Assembly (NCBI GenBank): GCA_008711295.1
Contig: VUYV01000069.1
Location: 3,566,474 to 3,630,473 of the forward strand
DNA: 64,000 nt
Reading direction: 5' to 3'
Source of the DNA: Anarhynchus alexandrinus
Taxonomy: Eukaryota; Chordata; Aves; Charadriiformes; Charadriidae
Below the pieces are notes generated by a model that saw only the letters and a list, made by a program, of their open reading frames with translations, did no database searches and was not told the origin of the DNA. Positions 49,469 to 61,930 of this stretch are shown here, piece by piece. The position numbers and the translations under genes were made by a program. Positions within the stretch are counted from its first letter, which is position 1; every line of letters starts with the position of its first letter.

Positions 49469-49711
49469 GCTGATGGATCAAAGGGTCAGCTCGCTCTCTC
49501 TTCCTTCAATGGCTGACGTCTGAGGAGGACTCTGTTCGTCTGCCTGTGATCCCGATCCTGAATCCAGATCTGGAATCCAGTTCCCGTCCATCACTGAGTC
49601 CAGCCTGGGACTGCCCCAGTGCCAGATGGTGTTGTGATTGTCATCTCGGGAGCTTGACACGGTTTTGTATATATTTTTCATTATTTCTTTTTATTTTATT
49701 ATTACTATTTC

Positions 49712-49717
49712 ATTAAA
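49712..49717 (+). promoter_or_regulatory. LTR polyadenylation signal ATTAAA
   Basis: ATTAAA sits in an AT-rich block about 140 bases before the LTR end, at the expected place for the R/U5 boundary. ATTAAA is the common variant of AATAAA. Confidence 0.6.
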
Positions 49718-49857
49718 GTAGTTTAGTTCCTTCTAAACTCATAAGTCTCTTTTTCCTCCTCTGCCTCTCTCTTTGAAGAGGGGTAGAGGGGAGCATCTGT
49801 CGGTCCCATCTGGGGTCCCCCAGGTCCCCAGTAGCCGATTTGGCCTAAACCACGACA

Positions 49858-52800
49858 GACCTCCTTATAATACCTTACAAATCTAAATATCACAAAATTA
49901 TTTAAAAAAAAAAAATAGCAAATGTCCGCTTAGTCCTTTTTTTCATTTTTTTAAAATGCTTTTATTTGTTAATCTGTTCTCCATACATTGATACCTTTGC
50001 AAACGCTTTTATACCATTAGTCTTTCTCTCTAGCTCTGTTTTCCCCTAGTACTGCCTTTTGCATCCTCACTTCTTTCTTTATTCTCTTTGAAGAGAAACT
50101 GATTGTCATTCGGATGACAAATGATCTGTGCCATCAGTCAGTTTTCAGTTGTGTGTTTTCCTGTCTTCGTTAAACTCAACTCCATTTTGTTGGTTTTTTT
50201 TTTTTAAATTCCTGCCATGTATTCTTTTGCCATATCTCTAAAGATTTCTGATTTGATCAGTCTTCAAAATCTTTTAAAATATTGATACATAATTTTGCCA
50301 TAGAACCTGTGTTCCTTTATCCCTAAAAAGCATTTGTATCAGCACTGATGACAATAGGACTGTGCCCTACATCCCTTTGTGGGTTTTTTTAGGTTACCTT
50401 TTTGAATGGTTTGGTTTTTTGTAAAGCTTCAAAAGTAAATTTAAATATTTTTAATTTAATTTTTAAGTTTTTACAGGTTATTGTAATTTCTGTAGTTATT
50501 TGTAGCTATATATGTTCTCTATATAATAATATTTATTTTTAAAGCTTGAATTTAAACAAAATCCCAGAAGAATCTGACATGTATGCACACCTGTACGTTG
50601 TCTATTTAAAAATGGTTAAAAAAATCTCCATACTCTTAGAAGACTATCAAATTTCCATTCTAACTTAAAGCTATATGTCAGTGCAGTGTGCCATGATGAA
50701 GTTACACTGGCAGTGTGATCAGAAGTGACTGATGTGTTGGGGAAAGCAGACATTTTTAAAGAGCTGTATAAAGCTGTAAATATTTCATATTGTTCTTTAC
50801 CAGATATTATTTGAAAAGCTGACATCTGCATTTTTAATGTGTTTGGTTAGAGTCTAAGGGCATGTCAAGTCCTGATAAATTGAGCTGACTTTGTAGGGAT
50901 ATGTTGCAGGTGCATAAAAATTAGGACTACAGAGATTCACCCCAAAATTTTACAGGAGGCGTTTTTAGTCAGACACTGTTTTAAGCCAGGCTGATGAAAG
51001 CATTCGTGGTTACCCAAACGCATTGGTTTATGTACCAGATGTGATGTTTGTAATGCAGATGCAAAACATGCTTTAACTGGTTTGATGCTGAATACCAAAA
51101 CATCTGTTTAAGTAGCTGAGTTATCAGATGTGCATGGAAGACCTGTATTTTTAATATTTCCGCTTTTATGGAGGTATTTGACAGGGAGAACATATCCTAA
51201 TAGAGAACCTTGAATACTGCAACGGTGTTTCAATGCAGGACTACTAAATAAAAGCAAACTAGGAAGCAGGGTATTTGCAACCGCTGGGCAAACTGTCCAA
51301 AAATGGGAGCAATGTAGATTCTAATCTTTCAGCCTTCCTTCTGCCCTGCCATCGCCACTTCTTGGAAAGTCTTTTAAAGGTGGCATTGATATAGTCTTTA
51401 CTAGTGTAAAATTCATTCTGCATTATCAGGTACTGTTTTGGGTACATCTGTGAGCAGCATTGCTGACACTGTTTTGTGGTGGCCTAGCAGAGAATAAAGC
51501 AAAAGCTTATACTATCAGAGATAATAAGCGGGTGGTTTTCTGTGCTGGAAGCAGTAAACACATTGCTTGTTATGTGAAAATCATTTTCTGTAGGTTTGTT
51601 TTTTTTTTTTTTAAATAAAGACGCCACAGGACAGAAGCATAAAGATCAAAAGTCTCATATTAACAGAGATGTGAAGGAAGTATTTTATTGCCTTCTCAAC
51701 TTTTTAAAAGAAAACACAACTTTGGTAGTTTCTATTACAAAGTGTCTATTTACAAGGAAAAATAGTATATTCTCGCAGCCTAATTCTAGGTGCTTATGCT
51801 AGCAGGCTAGTATACATAAAATCTGTTAATAGTCCCTGGAGAGAGACAGGCTCCTTCAGAAAGCACTTCAGACAACTGTAGGGTTCTGTGGTAAATCTCT
51901 TCAGGCTCTTCAGAAGCGTCTTTTTCTTTCCCTCAATTGACTGTTCGGAGGCTTCTGTTGCTTAATGTCATTTGGGGACCTAAATTGGTCCAAACTGGTT
52001 CTAGATATGTTGCAGGTGCTCTGAGATTAGGGTGACAGAGATTCAACACAAGATTACTAGCATCATTAGAACCACTATTAGACAGATGTAATTTTAAACT
52101 GGACTGATGGTCCCAGTTCATGCTGATCAATATTCATGAATATACATGGTGCTTTGAATATCTCAAAAAGAGTTGGAAAACAGCTTTGCATATCATAATT
52201 TCAACATGATTTTAGCTATGCTGGAATTATTGCTTGAGAATGAACACTTGGCATTTATGTGAACTTAGCCAATAAAATGTTTGTATCAATTGAATTGTCT
52301 ACTTACAGTTATGAAGCAGGAATTTTCCATATAAATGTATAGAAATTCTCCCTGGCTGTACTTGGAAAACAGCAGGAAACGATGTGTAGAACTCAACTGC
52401 TGTCTCCCATTCCCCAAGACATGGAGACCTCACTGTAGTGTTTTTATCAGATGCTGGGTCTTATTTAAATATAAATATTTCAGAAGTGTGAACCTGTAAT
52501 TTCTATCTAAATTTTATGTTAGTTCCAAAAAGATGCTGCACTTGTCCATAAATACTCTGCTGAGCTGTATCTGGACAGCGTTGAACAGCAAGATTGATTA
52601 TTACTGAAAAAAAGAACCGCTATACTGAGAGTCTGAGCAGCCTCTGCTAGGTTTCACTTACAGGGTAGCCTTTATTTTTTCCACCTAAATTAATGTTCTT
52701 AGTGTGTAAATGGGCACCAGGTCTAATGCCTGGCTGAGACCGAACCCTTGTGTCTTACGTGCTTAGAGCTCTGATCCTGCTTGTGCTGCATACTGCTTTC

Positions 52801-55297
52801 ACTGTTAATATAAGGACCTGAGAAAGTATAATGTAGTCTACCACTATTTGAATAGCACTAGGGAATTACTCTCTGGGTGTGATCCTGGCATCTGGCTTCT
52901 CAGCGTAATTTACAAAAGTTTTGAATTGCTGTCAATATTTTCAAATATTGATAAATACCTTAGCCTTCATGAACTGCTGATATATAATTATGGTAAAAGG
53001 AAGATTTTAATTCAACTCTCTTTATTTAAATAAGTCAAATGTTAAATAAAATAAAGCGAGCACCAGAATTCTAAAAAAAAGCTTTAAAAAGTTTTGCCAT
53101 TTTATGCCAATAAAGGATCTTGGTCTGAGGCCCAACATAATCCTCCAAACACGACTGCTTTCCTGGCCATGGTGCCCTCAGGTACTTTGCTCTCACACCT
53201 TTTTGTATTTTTTTCCTTCACTACAGTGCTCAGATATGGTTTATTGTGCCCGTTACCTAACTGCTCTCCCTATTGTGCAAACTGCGTCTTAGTACTTGTA
53301 CTATTTCCCTTCTATTTTCACATCCTGCATGCTCATACTGTAGCATAAGGAGATAATTGAACTCATGTTGCACCACGTTTTGTGTGCAGCTTTTTCTAAA
53401 TGCTTTGTGTGCCTCTTCTGTTGAGATAAGTCTCAATTTTCTTCCTCCCTAATGACTACATTGAGGATTTTCTAAGAGTGCGGTGACAATGCACGTGAAA
53501 GAGCTCTCAGTATCTGACTGATGACACTTCAGCAGCTAATTGCTCATAGAATTTTACTTCATGCACCTGTTTCGCTCAGTAGATTACTTTGGAAATCTAC
53601 AAGGTGAGTGAAGCTTTGCCAAAATGTATGAGATATATTCCAAAAACCACAAGCGTAATTGGAATTTATAAGGATCTCTCTGAATGGTACCTTTTTCTCC
53701 CACTGTAAACTCTACCAGTAGTAGATATTACTGACAGAGTGTGTTTATGAAATGTCGTAAGTTTTTACGTTATTTTCCTTCATTTGTCATTCTGAAAGAT
53801 AGTTTTTGCTTTCAATGAAAATGACAGACAAAAGTACTTACTAAAAAAGTCATCTGATTATTGTGAAATCCTGTGGAATTATGAAATATGTTGTGTCCAG
53901 TTTGTGAAAGGATCCTGAGAACCACTATGGTGAGTTATTTCATGAGAGAAGAAAGGAAAGGATAAGGCAAAAGGCAGTCCAACAAAAGTGTAGAAAATGC
54001 TGTGCATCTGAGAGGCACTTTTTCTGATAATCTGAAATTGATCTCATATAATTTTAGCATTCCTTGGATAAGAAAAGATAATGCAGTAACCGTGCTTGTT
54101 CAAGTGTGGCTTTATGTGGCTTAGTGGATACTCGAGTTCCTGTAACCAATGTGCAACACAGTACACTGACCTCAGGGATACAGAGATTTGTGGAGCAGCA
54201 GCATTTGGCATAGCTGTATTTTTTACTTCATAATCAGACGTATTTATGAGAGGTCTTTATATTCTGGTCCTATTGCTGCCACTCTTCCCACTCTCCTTAG
54301 TCTGTCATACTGTTGCTGGTTGCCACTAGACACACCAGCTGCAGAATTTGGGTGCAGTGGGAGAAATATAATCAACGTATTTTGCTCCTTGTAAGGAAGG
54401 AATGGAAGAAAATGGAAGGAAATGTTCAGGCAAGACTATGCGATTGGAGTACCCAGCCTGTTCCCATCAGAGTCCTAGATTAAACGTTTGAGCTCTACTG
54501 ACTTTTACAGCATGTGCAGAGTGATAGTCCCAGGAATAAAACAGATCACGGAAAAAAATAAAAAGGGAGCCTAAAAAAAAAAAAGGAGGGGAGCCTAAAA
54601 GCTGGTGTAATTATAGTTCACCTGCTTGAAGCTTTAGTGATTTGCAAAACCTCAGTTTTGATGCCTATAGTAATGATGCAATACCTAAACAAACGTTGCA
54701 TGAAACATATAGTGAAACAATGGTATTCTAGCACCACAACTCTTAAATCTACCGATTTCTGTACAAATGCATCATGTAACCTCCAGAAATTCATCTGGCT
54801 TCTCCCTGAGTGTCCTGTTAGCTCCTTCCATGTCAGTCCTCTCCTTCCTCCACCACAGTAGCTTACACATTTTGAAGTTTCTGTTCTTGCTCCCCAGGTT
54901 TAGGCAGAACAGTAGGCTTTTCTAAAGAGGTGATGTGGACAGAGACAATGTTAATGGTAGTAACCTGAAACCTGTAATTCTTTCCAAACCAGAGAAAATG
55001 TGAACTGTTTCAAAAATTGAAAGGGGTTTGTTCTGGCACAAAAAATGTGAAGGGATAAAACTGAAGTTTAGGAAGTGTCCAACCAATATACACAATATAC
55101 TCTTCAGTAGTGTCATTTTGAGTGCCAAATCCTTGAGGATTTCTCCTGTTGCCAGATGGTGAGGCTATTTGGTAATAGACTGAAGGGAATGTCTTCATAC
55201 CACTGTATTTAGTGAAGTTAGTATGAGACTTAGAGTGTTGCAAAGATTTAAGTGAGCTAAAACAGATGAAGCATATTTGTGTCTCTCTCCTCCAACC
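49858..55297. other. AT-rich unique DNA, no gene recognised
   Basis: Contains a 14-base T-run at about 51599-51612 and a purine-rich duplicated motif (GGGAGCCTAAAA twice) near 54565-54600. 52090-52260 is rich in TAAT and ATTTGCAT-like cores and may be a conserved non-coding element, which cannot be tested here. No repeat family or exon is recognised. Confidence 0.4.
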
Positions 55298-55371
55298 CGC
55301 CCCCCTCCCTCCCTTCCCTTCTTCCTCTCCCATCTCTCCCTGACCCACCCCCGCCCCCCCCTTTTTTTTTT
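55298..55371. repeat. Polypyrimidine tract
   Basis: About 74 bases of almost pure C/T on the plus strand (C-runs, CCCT units, then C8 and T10). Such homopurine-homopyrimidine tracts can form triplex (H-DNA) structures and often break short-read assemblies. Confidence 0.85.
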
Positions 55372-55974
55372 CACCAGCATAGAAAGACTGTATTGGGATA
55401 AGAATATCAGAAATCCTTTTGACATGTCTAGCTAGTCTAATCTAATAGACTGTTTTGGAGTGTTCCAAGAAAAGTTGCTGAAGACCGTCAAGTTCTTGAG
55501 TATCTCAATACTTGCTGTAGCAGAAAATGAAGACTGCTATCTTGCCAGTGAATACACTACAGGAATTAGTGAGTCTTTTCTATGTTTATGTGCTGCAATT
55601 TTATTTACTGCTAGGCAAAGAGATATGTTTTCCTTCTTGTGGAATCATATTTCCTTTAAAAGGAACATGCATATATATAGCATATATCTTTTTTCACAGA
55701 TGTGAATTCTTATTGTTTTTTGTTGTGCTCTTTATTGAGTTTGTGTTGTCCTTTTTATTGAGGACTCGGAGCAATTAAGAGATTAAATAGGTAGATCATT
55801 CAATATGCTTTAATAATGCATATTTTTCCTTCTCTATATGGAGCAAAGCACAAGTAATGACAAATAAAGAATCTCTGTATATGAAACTCATTATTAGACA
55901 ATGTTATATTATTTTTCCTCGTTAGAATTGTATTACATTATCCATCCTTTCTCTGTACATGCTAGTATTACAAA
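55372..55974. other. AT-rich DNA, nothing recognised
   Basis: Short frames at 55460-55778 overlap each other and are not protein-like. No element is seen before the CR1 tail. Confidence 0.45.
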
Positions 55975-57001
55975 ATCACAGAATCACAGAATCACAGAAT
56001 GGTAGGGGTTGGAAGAGACCTTCAAAGATCATCTAGTCCAACCCCCCTGCCAAAGCAGGGTCACCTACAGCAGGTTGGACAGGATCAAATCCAGGTGGGT
56101 TTTGAAGATCTCTAGAGAAGGAGACTCCACACCCTCTCTGGGCAGCCTGTTCCAGTACTCTGTCACCCTCAAAATAAAGAAGTTTTTCCTCATGTTGAGA
56201 TGGAATTTCCTGTGTTCCAGCTCATGCCCGTTGCTTCTTGTCCTGTCATGGGGCACCACTGAAAAGAGTCTCGCCCCATCCTCTTGACACCTGCCCTTTA
56301 GGTATTTATAAGTATTGATGAGATCCCCTCTCAGTTTTCTCTTCTCCAGGCTAAACAGACTCGGGTGTCTCAGCCTTTCCTCATAAGAGAGGTGCTCCAT
56401 TCCCTTGATCATCTTTGTAGCCTTCTGCTGGACTCTCTCCAGTAGTTCCTTGTCTTTCTTGAACTGAGGGGCCCAGAACTGGGCACAGTACTCTAGATGT
56501 GGCCTCACCAGGGCAGAGTAGAGGGGAAGGATGACCTCCCTTGACCTGCTGGCCATGCTCTTTTTAATGCACCCCAGGGTACCATTTGCCTTCTTGGCCA
56601 CAAGGGCACATTGCTGGCTCATGGTCAACTTGTCTACCAGGACTCCCAGGTCCCTCTCTGCAGAGCTGCTTTCCGGCAGGTCAACCCCTAACCTGTAACA
56701 ATGCATGGGGTTATTCCTCTCTAGGTGCAGGACCCTACACTTGCCTGTGTTGAACTTCATTAGCTTCCTTTCTGCCCAACTCTCTGGCCTGTCCAGGTCT
56801 CGCTGTATGGCAGCACAGCCTTCTGGTGTGTCAGCCACTCCTCCCAGTTTTGTGTCATCAGCAAAATTGCTGAGAGTACACTCTACCCTCATCCAGGTCG
56901 TTGATGAATATGTTGAACAAGACCAGACCCAGTACTAACCCCTGGGAAACACCGCTAGTTACAGGCCTCCAAATGGACTCTGCGCCACTGATCACAACCC
57001 T
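55975..57001 (-). mobile_element. CR1 LINE, 5'-truncated
   Basis: A 1.03-kb minus-strand copy. On the plus strand it starts with three ATCACAGA units (reverse complement of the ATTCTGTG tail), then the antisense 3' UTR ('ggttggaagagacc', 'gatcatctagtcca', 'ccctgccaaagcaggg'), then antisense ORF2 as far as the region coding RVVISG at about 57001, where it is truncated. It is the same type as the 6.1-kb copy, with the same tail and the same LDEG...[16 protein letters not shown] segment. No clear target duplication was found. Confidence 0.95.
56065..57001 (-). pseudogene. CR1 ORF2 reverse transcriptase C-terminal part, one frameshift
   Basis: The frame 56892-56065 is open for 275 codons to its natural TAG (56065-56067). 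It carries [16 protein letters not shown] (motif C), the [19 protein letters not shown] segment and the conserved [20 protein letters not shown] terminus. Upstream, motif B (TSGVSQG) and [10 protein letters not shown] are readable in another frame: a small indel near 56890, next to DEG, breaks continuity. Motif B has SQG where the 6.1-kb copy has PQE. With no endonuclease domain and a frameshift this is an inactive fragment, though less decayed than most copies here. Confidence 0.92.
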
Positions 57002-60000
57002 AATATATTCAACCTGAATTTATGTGAATTTGTATACTAGCCTCAGAATTTAGGAGTGGAAGGGTTCTCCTGAGTCACTAAGGTTGATTTTTACTATAAC
57101 AGCTGTAATACCATATTTTTTCTTTGCAATTCCTTTAAAAAAAAATATTTAAAATCATAACTGGATTTAACTTGAGTAACCCTTTATTTACATCCAAAAG
57201 TGCTGTGGCAGTTTGCATGAACCCATGAGGGAGAAGTACATCCTGAACCTTCACACTAGTTTCTCTAAATTCAAGAACAGTCATAGTTGGAAGTACACTG
57301 TGATTTTTAGATTTAGGCTTTTACAAATGTTGTTATCCTTCAAAGTATGTTAAATTGATTACTAGATTCCTTTCAAATGTGGATTTGGGAAGTTCTGATG
57401 TGATTTCCAGTTTTTCATATAAGGGCATTGGTTGTCCAGTAGCTTGTCCTCTGGTATTCATATCAGGCATACATATTTTTTGGGGGTATGGCTTAATTTT
57501 ACTTTTTAATGTCTTTGAGATTGTATGGGTAAAACTAAGCAGAATTTATCCAACAGATATGTTAAGCATAGTTCTGATCATGTTGCAAAGTAAGTATGCC
57601 TACTTTTTGAGAAACCTTTTTTTCTACAGTTAAAAATGAATATAACACATTACTTTTTAAATGTTCTTACTGATCCCATTATTCTTTCTGTGCATTTTAC
57701 AAATAGGATGTGATGTTTTGAGTATGCTTCAGGCTTCAGTAGTTTGTATAATGTTCTATTTTCTGCAGCAAAAGCATGTCAAGGTGATCTCTGTGGGTGG
57801 TTAATATTTTCTGGAGTTTATTCTTCAACCATGAAAATATGCAAAACTGGAGAGCTCTATGGTATGTCATATATTTAGGTATAAAATATATATTTTTCAA
57901 TTTTATCTTCATTAAAAATAACAGAAAAAAATCACAAGTGTAGTAGTATATACTGTTTGTTCATGGGTGAACGCAGCATTTGTCACTCCTGACGTGTTTG
58001 TGGTTATGCTGGTGAGCAATTCCTGTGATAGCTTAGATTGTAATTTTATGGCAGTATAGTGTAAAAGTGTCATATAAATGGAATATTTTAAAACATAATA
58101 TTCAAAATCATAGAAAATCATAGAATGTGGGGGAAAATCTTTCTCAAAATTATCGAATATTTGCATTTTAGCAGAAATACTTTTCATTTGTTTGACAGGC
58201 TTTAGGTATTATTTTGCTTGTTTTCAAATGTAAGTACTTTTAAAAACAATTATGGAAAGCAACAATAACATCTCTATAAAAGAAACATATAAACATTGTA
58301 ACAGTATTTGAATAGGGAAGAATTATTAGAAATCTGATTATTAAAGAACTGAAAGGCAAAAGCTGAACATAAGTAATGAATGCTGTCACTACTGTTACAG
58401 TAGTTACAAGAAAAAAATGGAAGTGAAAATGCCAAATATATCCATATATATAAAATGCATTTGATTTATAAAAACGGAATATTGAAAGAAGCTACTGAGC
58501 ATTTCAATTAAATGCATACTTTTTTTTTCTTTCAAGACTAAAGCAAACATATAAGGAAATTAACTGTTACTAAGAAATAATAATGTGCCTGCACGCTGAT
58601 TGCCTGCTGATAGCATGTTTAATCATTGCTTCTGTCTTTCTTCTGTTTTTGTTTCCTTTAGCCTCTGTCTCTAGGAAATTGTGTTTCTGCTGTTTGTATA
58701 GCATATAGGAGAAGTGAGTCTTTAGTTGTAAATGGGAACTCTGAATGTTTTTCAGGTATGTCTCGCTAAGGTTATCCTCTCTGGTACAGAGAAAAGATCC
58801 AAAAGGTATCTGCAGCAGAGATCTTTTCATATTTGCCTTGCCGTTCTTGGCAGTTTGATTTACCTCATTAAAAGACTGGAAAAGCCACTCGGAGTACCTC
58901 CAAGCTCAGGGTCTTTATTCTAGATGAGAAATCTGTTCTTTGGAGCTCAGGCAGTTTGCAGAATTTGTGAATCACTTTGGTGCACACCTCTGGGCATCAT
59001 AAGGAATATCACACTCATGTTCTCCAGCAAGAGGCAGAGCAAAGCAAGATCTTTACCTTGTAGAAAGAGTTAATCGGGCTGTAGAAGAGCTGCAAATACA
59101 TCAAAACCAGAGAATATATCTATGCTCAGCTTTCTGGTGGTTATCTCTGAGAACATTGCCTTTTTAAGAACACAGTTTTCTGCTAAGGACTAGGTCCAGT
59201 GTGCTACCTTTTCTTTTTTTTTTTTTTGATGATCACTCTTAGAACACACATCTTGGAAGAGGTTTATGTTCAGCATTCTAGTCTCATCCCTTTCTCATAC
59301 CATAGGTAAAATGGGAAATTTGCAGTAAGCCTATCTACCCAGGAGCTCTACTGATACCAGTGCTAGTTAGAGTTGGGTGAGGTGCTTGTAGTGTTGTTAC
59401 TCGTCCCGGAATGACAGCAGTAGTTCTGGTTCCTTACACACATTTACCTGTCACAGGTCCCTCGTCTCTTACTGCTACTCTTCAATCTGCAGTGGGGGAA
59501 AGTTGCTGTAATGACATACTTAATGCTACAGGAGTCCACAAAACAAACATCCTGTGCAAAACAGATTAAGCTGTTGGCATTACAGAGAATGAGCTGTCTG
59601 GATACCCCGTTCTTGCAGTCAGGGACTGCGTTCCCAAGGTGAAGCAGGGTGATCTGTGCCTGGTTGGAGGCAGCAACCATTTGGCTCATCATATTCCATT
59701 CGAAAGGTTAGTTGATCTTTCTCCATTCTTTGTGACTGAATTTTATAAAGATATTTAAAAAGAAAAGCAAAGCTTGCTTTGGTTAGGAATTCGATCTTGC
59801 CGTCAAATCTTGACTTATTTCATGCAACTGGTGTGCTGGTGTCCTCACATTCTCTTAGCTACGATGACAGCTTTCATTGGTAGTTATCTCATTTTTGTGA
59901 AAAGATTGGAGGTATCTGTTACTGACAGGAGATCTGTCCTCCCCTCTCTGATAGTGGTGGATTGCTCGTGCTCCCCCCATCCCATCTGTGTGTCCTGGAG

Positions 60001-61369
60001 GCAAAGGTTTCACTGAGGACTGTCCCAAGTTCCTGTTTATAGTTATGTGCTGCCCAGAAGGTACTTGTTGATTCGCTGTAGAATATTCCATCGGAAAACA
60101 TGACTTCAGAAGTTCTAATGATACTAGATTAGTTGCTTCTATTCGTGCTGCAGCAACTTTATTATTTCTTCCAATACACGGTACGTTGTCTTGTTACGTT
60201 GTCTCCATATATCTCTAAACTGCCTTTTGTTCAGAGAGACTACACACAGTCCCAGAATACATCTGATGGTGATGGATTTTTCAATGTGTAGCAAAATATT
60301 TCTATCATGGAGGGCATAATGGCAGCTGCGGATTTTTGTCAGTATATTATTTTATTGCTTTTCTAATTGCAGAATTCTAATGACGGTCAAAAATGGAAAA
60401 ATATTATGAGTCAATCTAACAGCACAACTTATTTCAGAAATTCCTGTGTGCAAACATTTCTGGTTTGTGTAGGGGTTGTAAAATTTGGGTGCACAAACAA
60501 GTTACTAGAAACACACTTTAGAATTTAGTAAATGTGATATATTCTAAAGTTACTAATCTGTAAATGGTGATGTGTAGTCCATTATTTGTACTGGCCATCC
60601 AAAGTTTTTGCATTGTCTGAAGCTGGTGGGTATTTTCGTTTCCTCTAAGTGGTGATTATAAAGTAGGGTGTCAGAAAAACCTCACTTCTATGGAAATTTT
60701 GTGGCTACTAAATGAAATTGCAGTACTGTACTTTCACTTCATGCAATAACCAAAATCAGTCAAACAATTCAGATCACCTGTTGCTTTATGATTTTCTTCA
60801 TATATAACATAGAGGTGCACTAGGAACACTAAATTTAAACTTGTGTTGGAATTAACATTTAATACCATCCAAAATCCCTCTATTTTACACTTCGATGATT
60901 GAAAGAGAAAAAGCAGAAATAGCCATAGTAATTTTGGTCTGAGGTTATTGACTTCAGCAACGAAAGAGATTAAAAATATATTGCAAATATATTTTTTTGC
61001 TGCATGTCAGTGAACACTGTTTCAATACTTGTCTGGCACATGAGAAAATACAGTTGGATTTATCAGCAAAATTTGTGTGTTTGCTTTGCGATTAGTGTAG
61101 ACATATTAGCATGTATTTTATATGAATTAGTTGGGGTAAAGTTTTAACAGATAGTATAAAGAGTTTGGCATCAGGAAAGTGATTTATAAATAAGTGGATA
61201 AAATGCAAAAAGAGCAAGGGTAAAAGTATGGAATTCTTTGGTTAAGCCTCAGATGAGCTTCCAAATTTAAGAATTTACCTGAGTAGCTTTACATGTTGCT
61301 ATAATTGCTCACTACTGAAGCCTTGTAAAAATAATGTAAAATCTGCTGAATGTAGCCCAGTTGTTTTAT
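57002..61369. other. AT-rich unique DNA, no gene recognised
   Basis: A T-run interrupted once lies at about 59210-59227. Two partial ATCATAGAA motifs near 58107-58125 resemble a CR1 tail but have no body. Other frames are not protein-like. Confidence 0.4.
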
Positions 61370-61930
61370 ACTTGACATGGTGGGCTTGATTCTGTCTCCT
61401 GCAAATCTGAGATATCCTGAGAGCACTGGTAGATGTGACACAGGAGACCTGCGCCCTTCTGCATTGCAGCTGGAGGCCAGATGGGGTTACCTTGGACACT
61501 GGGCAACTGAGTAGAGCCTGCCATGTTTGCAGAGTTACCAAGAGGAAGGATATTTTCTATTCTTTGCAATGTAATAAATTATTCTGTTTTTAATGGATGT
61601 CTTGAATCTTTAGAAAGGCTCTGACAGAGTGTTTTGAATATTTTGAACTCAGGGGCCAGATCTTGTTTGCTTGTCTCAGGCACGGAGTTTTATTACAATC
61701 AGTAGAGTCAACAGAATGATGACTTAGCGAAGCTGAAATTATCTCAGTTTTATATTTATTTCTCATTATATCTACCAAAAGGTGTGCAGTGGAGATGGAA
61801 TCATAGATACAACAGCATTGCATGAATTCTCGTTGTGGAATTCACAAATAAAAGAATTTCAGAAGTGCTCAGTTCTGGCTTTAAATCTGTTCTGCTGAAA
61901 TCAGTGGGAATTTTGCTATTGAAGAGTAGC
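61370..61930. repeat. Possible ancient amniote repeat (very decayed)
   Basis: Phrases such as 'ggggccagatcttgtttgct' (61651 onward) and 'caatcagtagagtcaac', and also 'tgaaatcagtgggaattttg' near 61897, resemble the old GGCCAGATTCTG / AAGTCAATGGGA palindromic repeats seen across turtles, crocodilians and birds. The resemblance is weak and from memory only. Confidence 0.25.

Larger units (their letters stand above)
49249..49857 (+). mobile_element. Solo LTR of an avian endogenous retrovirus
   Basis: The order fits a plus-strand LTR: a U3-like part, a TATA box (TATAAAA, 49462-49468), a GC-richer R/U5-like region, then an AT-rich stretch with the poly(A) signal ATTAAA (49712-49717). It ends in GGCCTAAACCACGACA at 49842-49857, a terminus I associate with avian ERV LTRs. 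The 5' edge is uncertain: TG at 49249 gives a GACCT direct repeat (49243-49247 and 49858-49862), offset by one base on the left. No gag, pol or env frame lies beside it, so it is solo. Class assignment (ERVL-like) is tentative. Confidence 0.8.

Noticed and set aside
58107..58125. Two ATCATAGAA-like units resembling a CR1 tail
   Set aside because: No CR1 3' UTR follows; the motif is short and AT-rich, so chance is likely.
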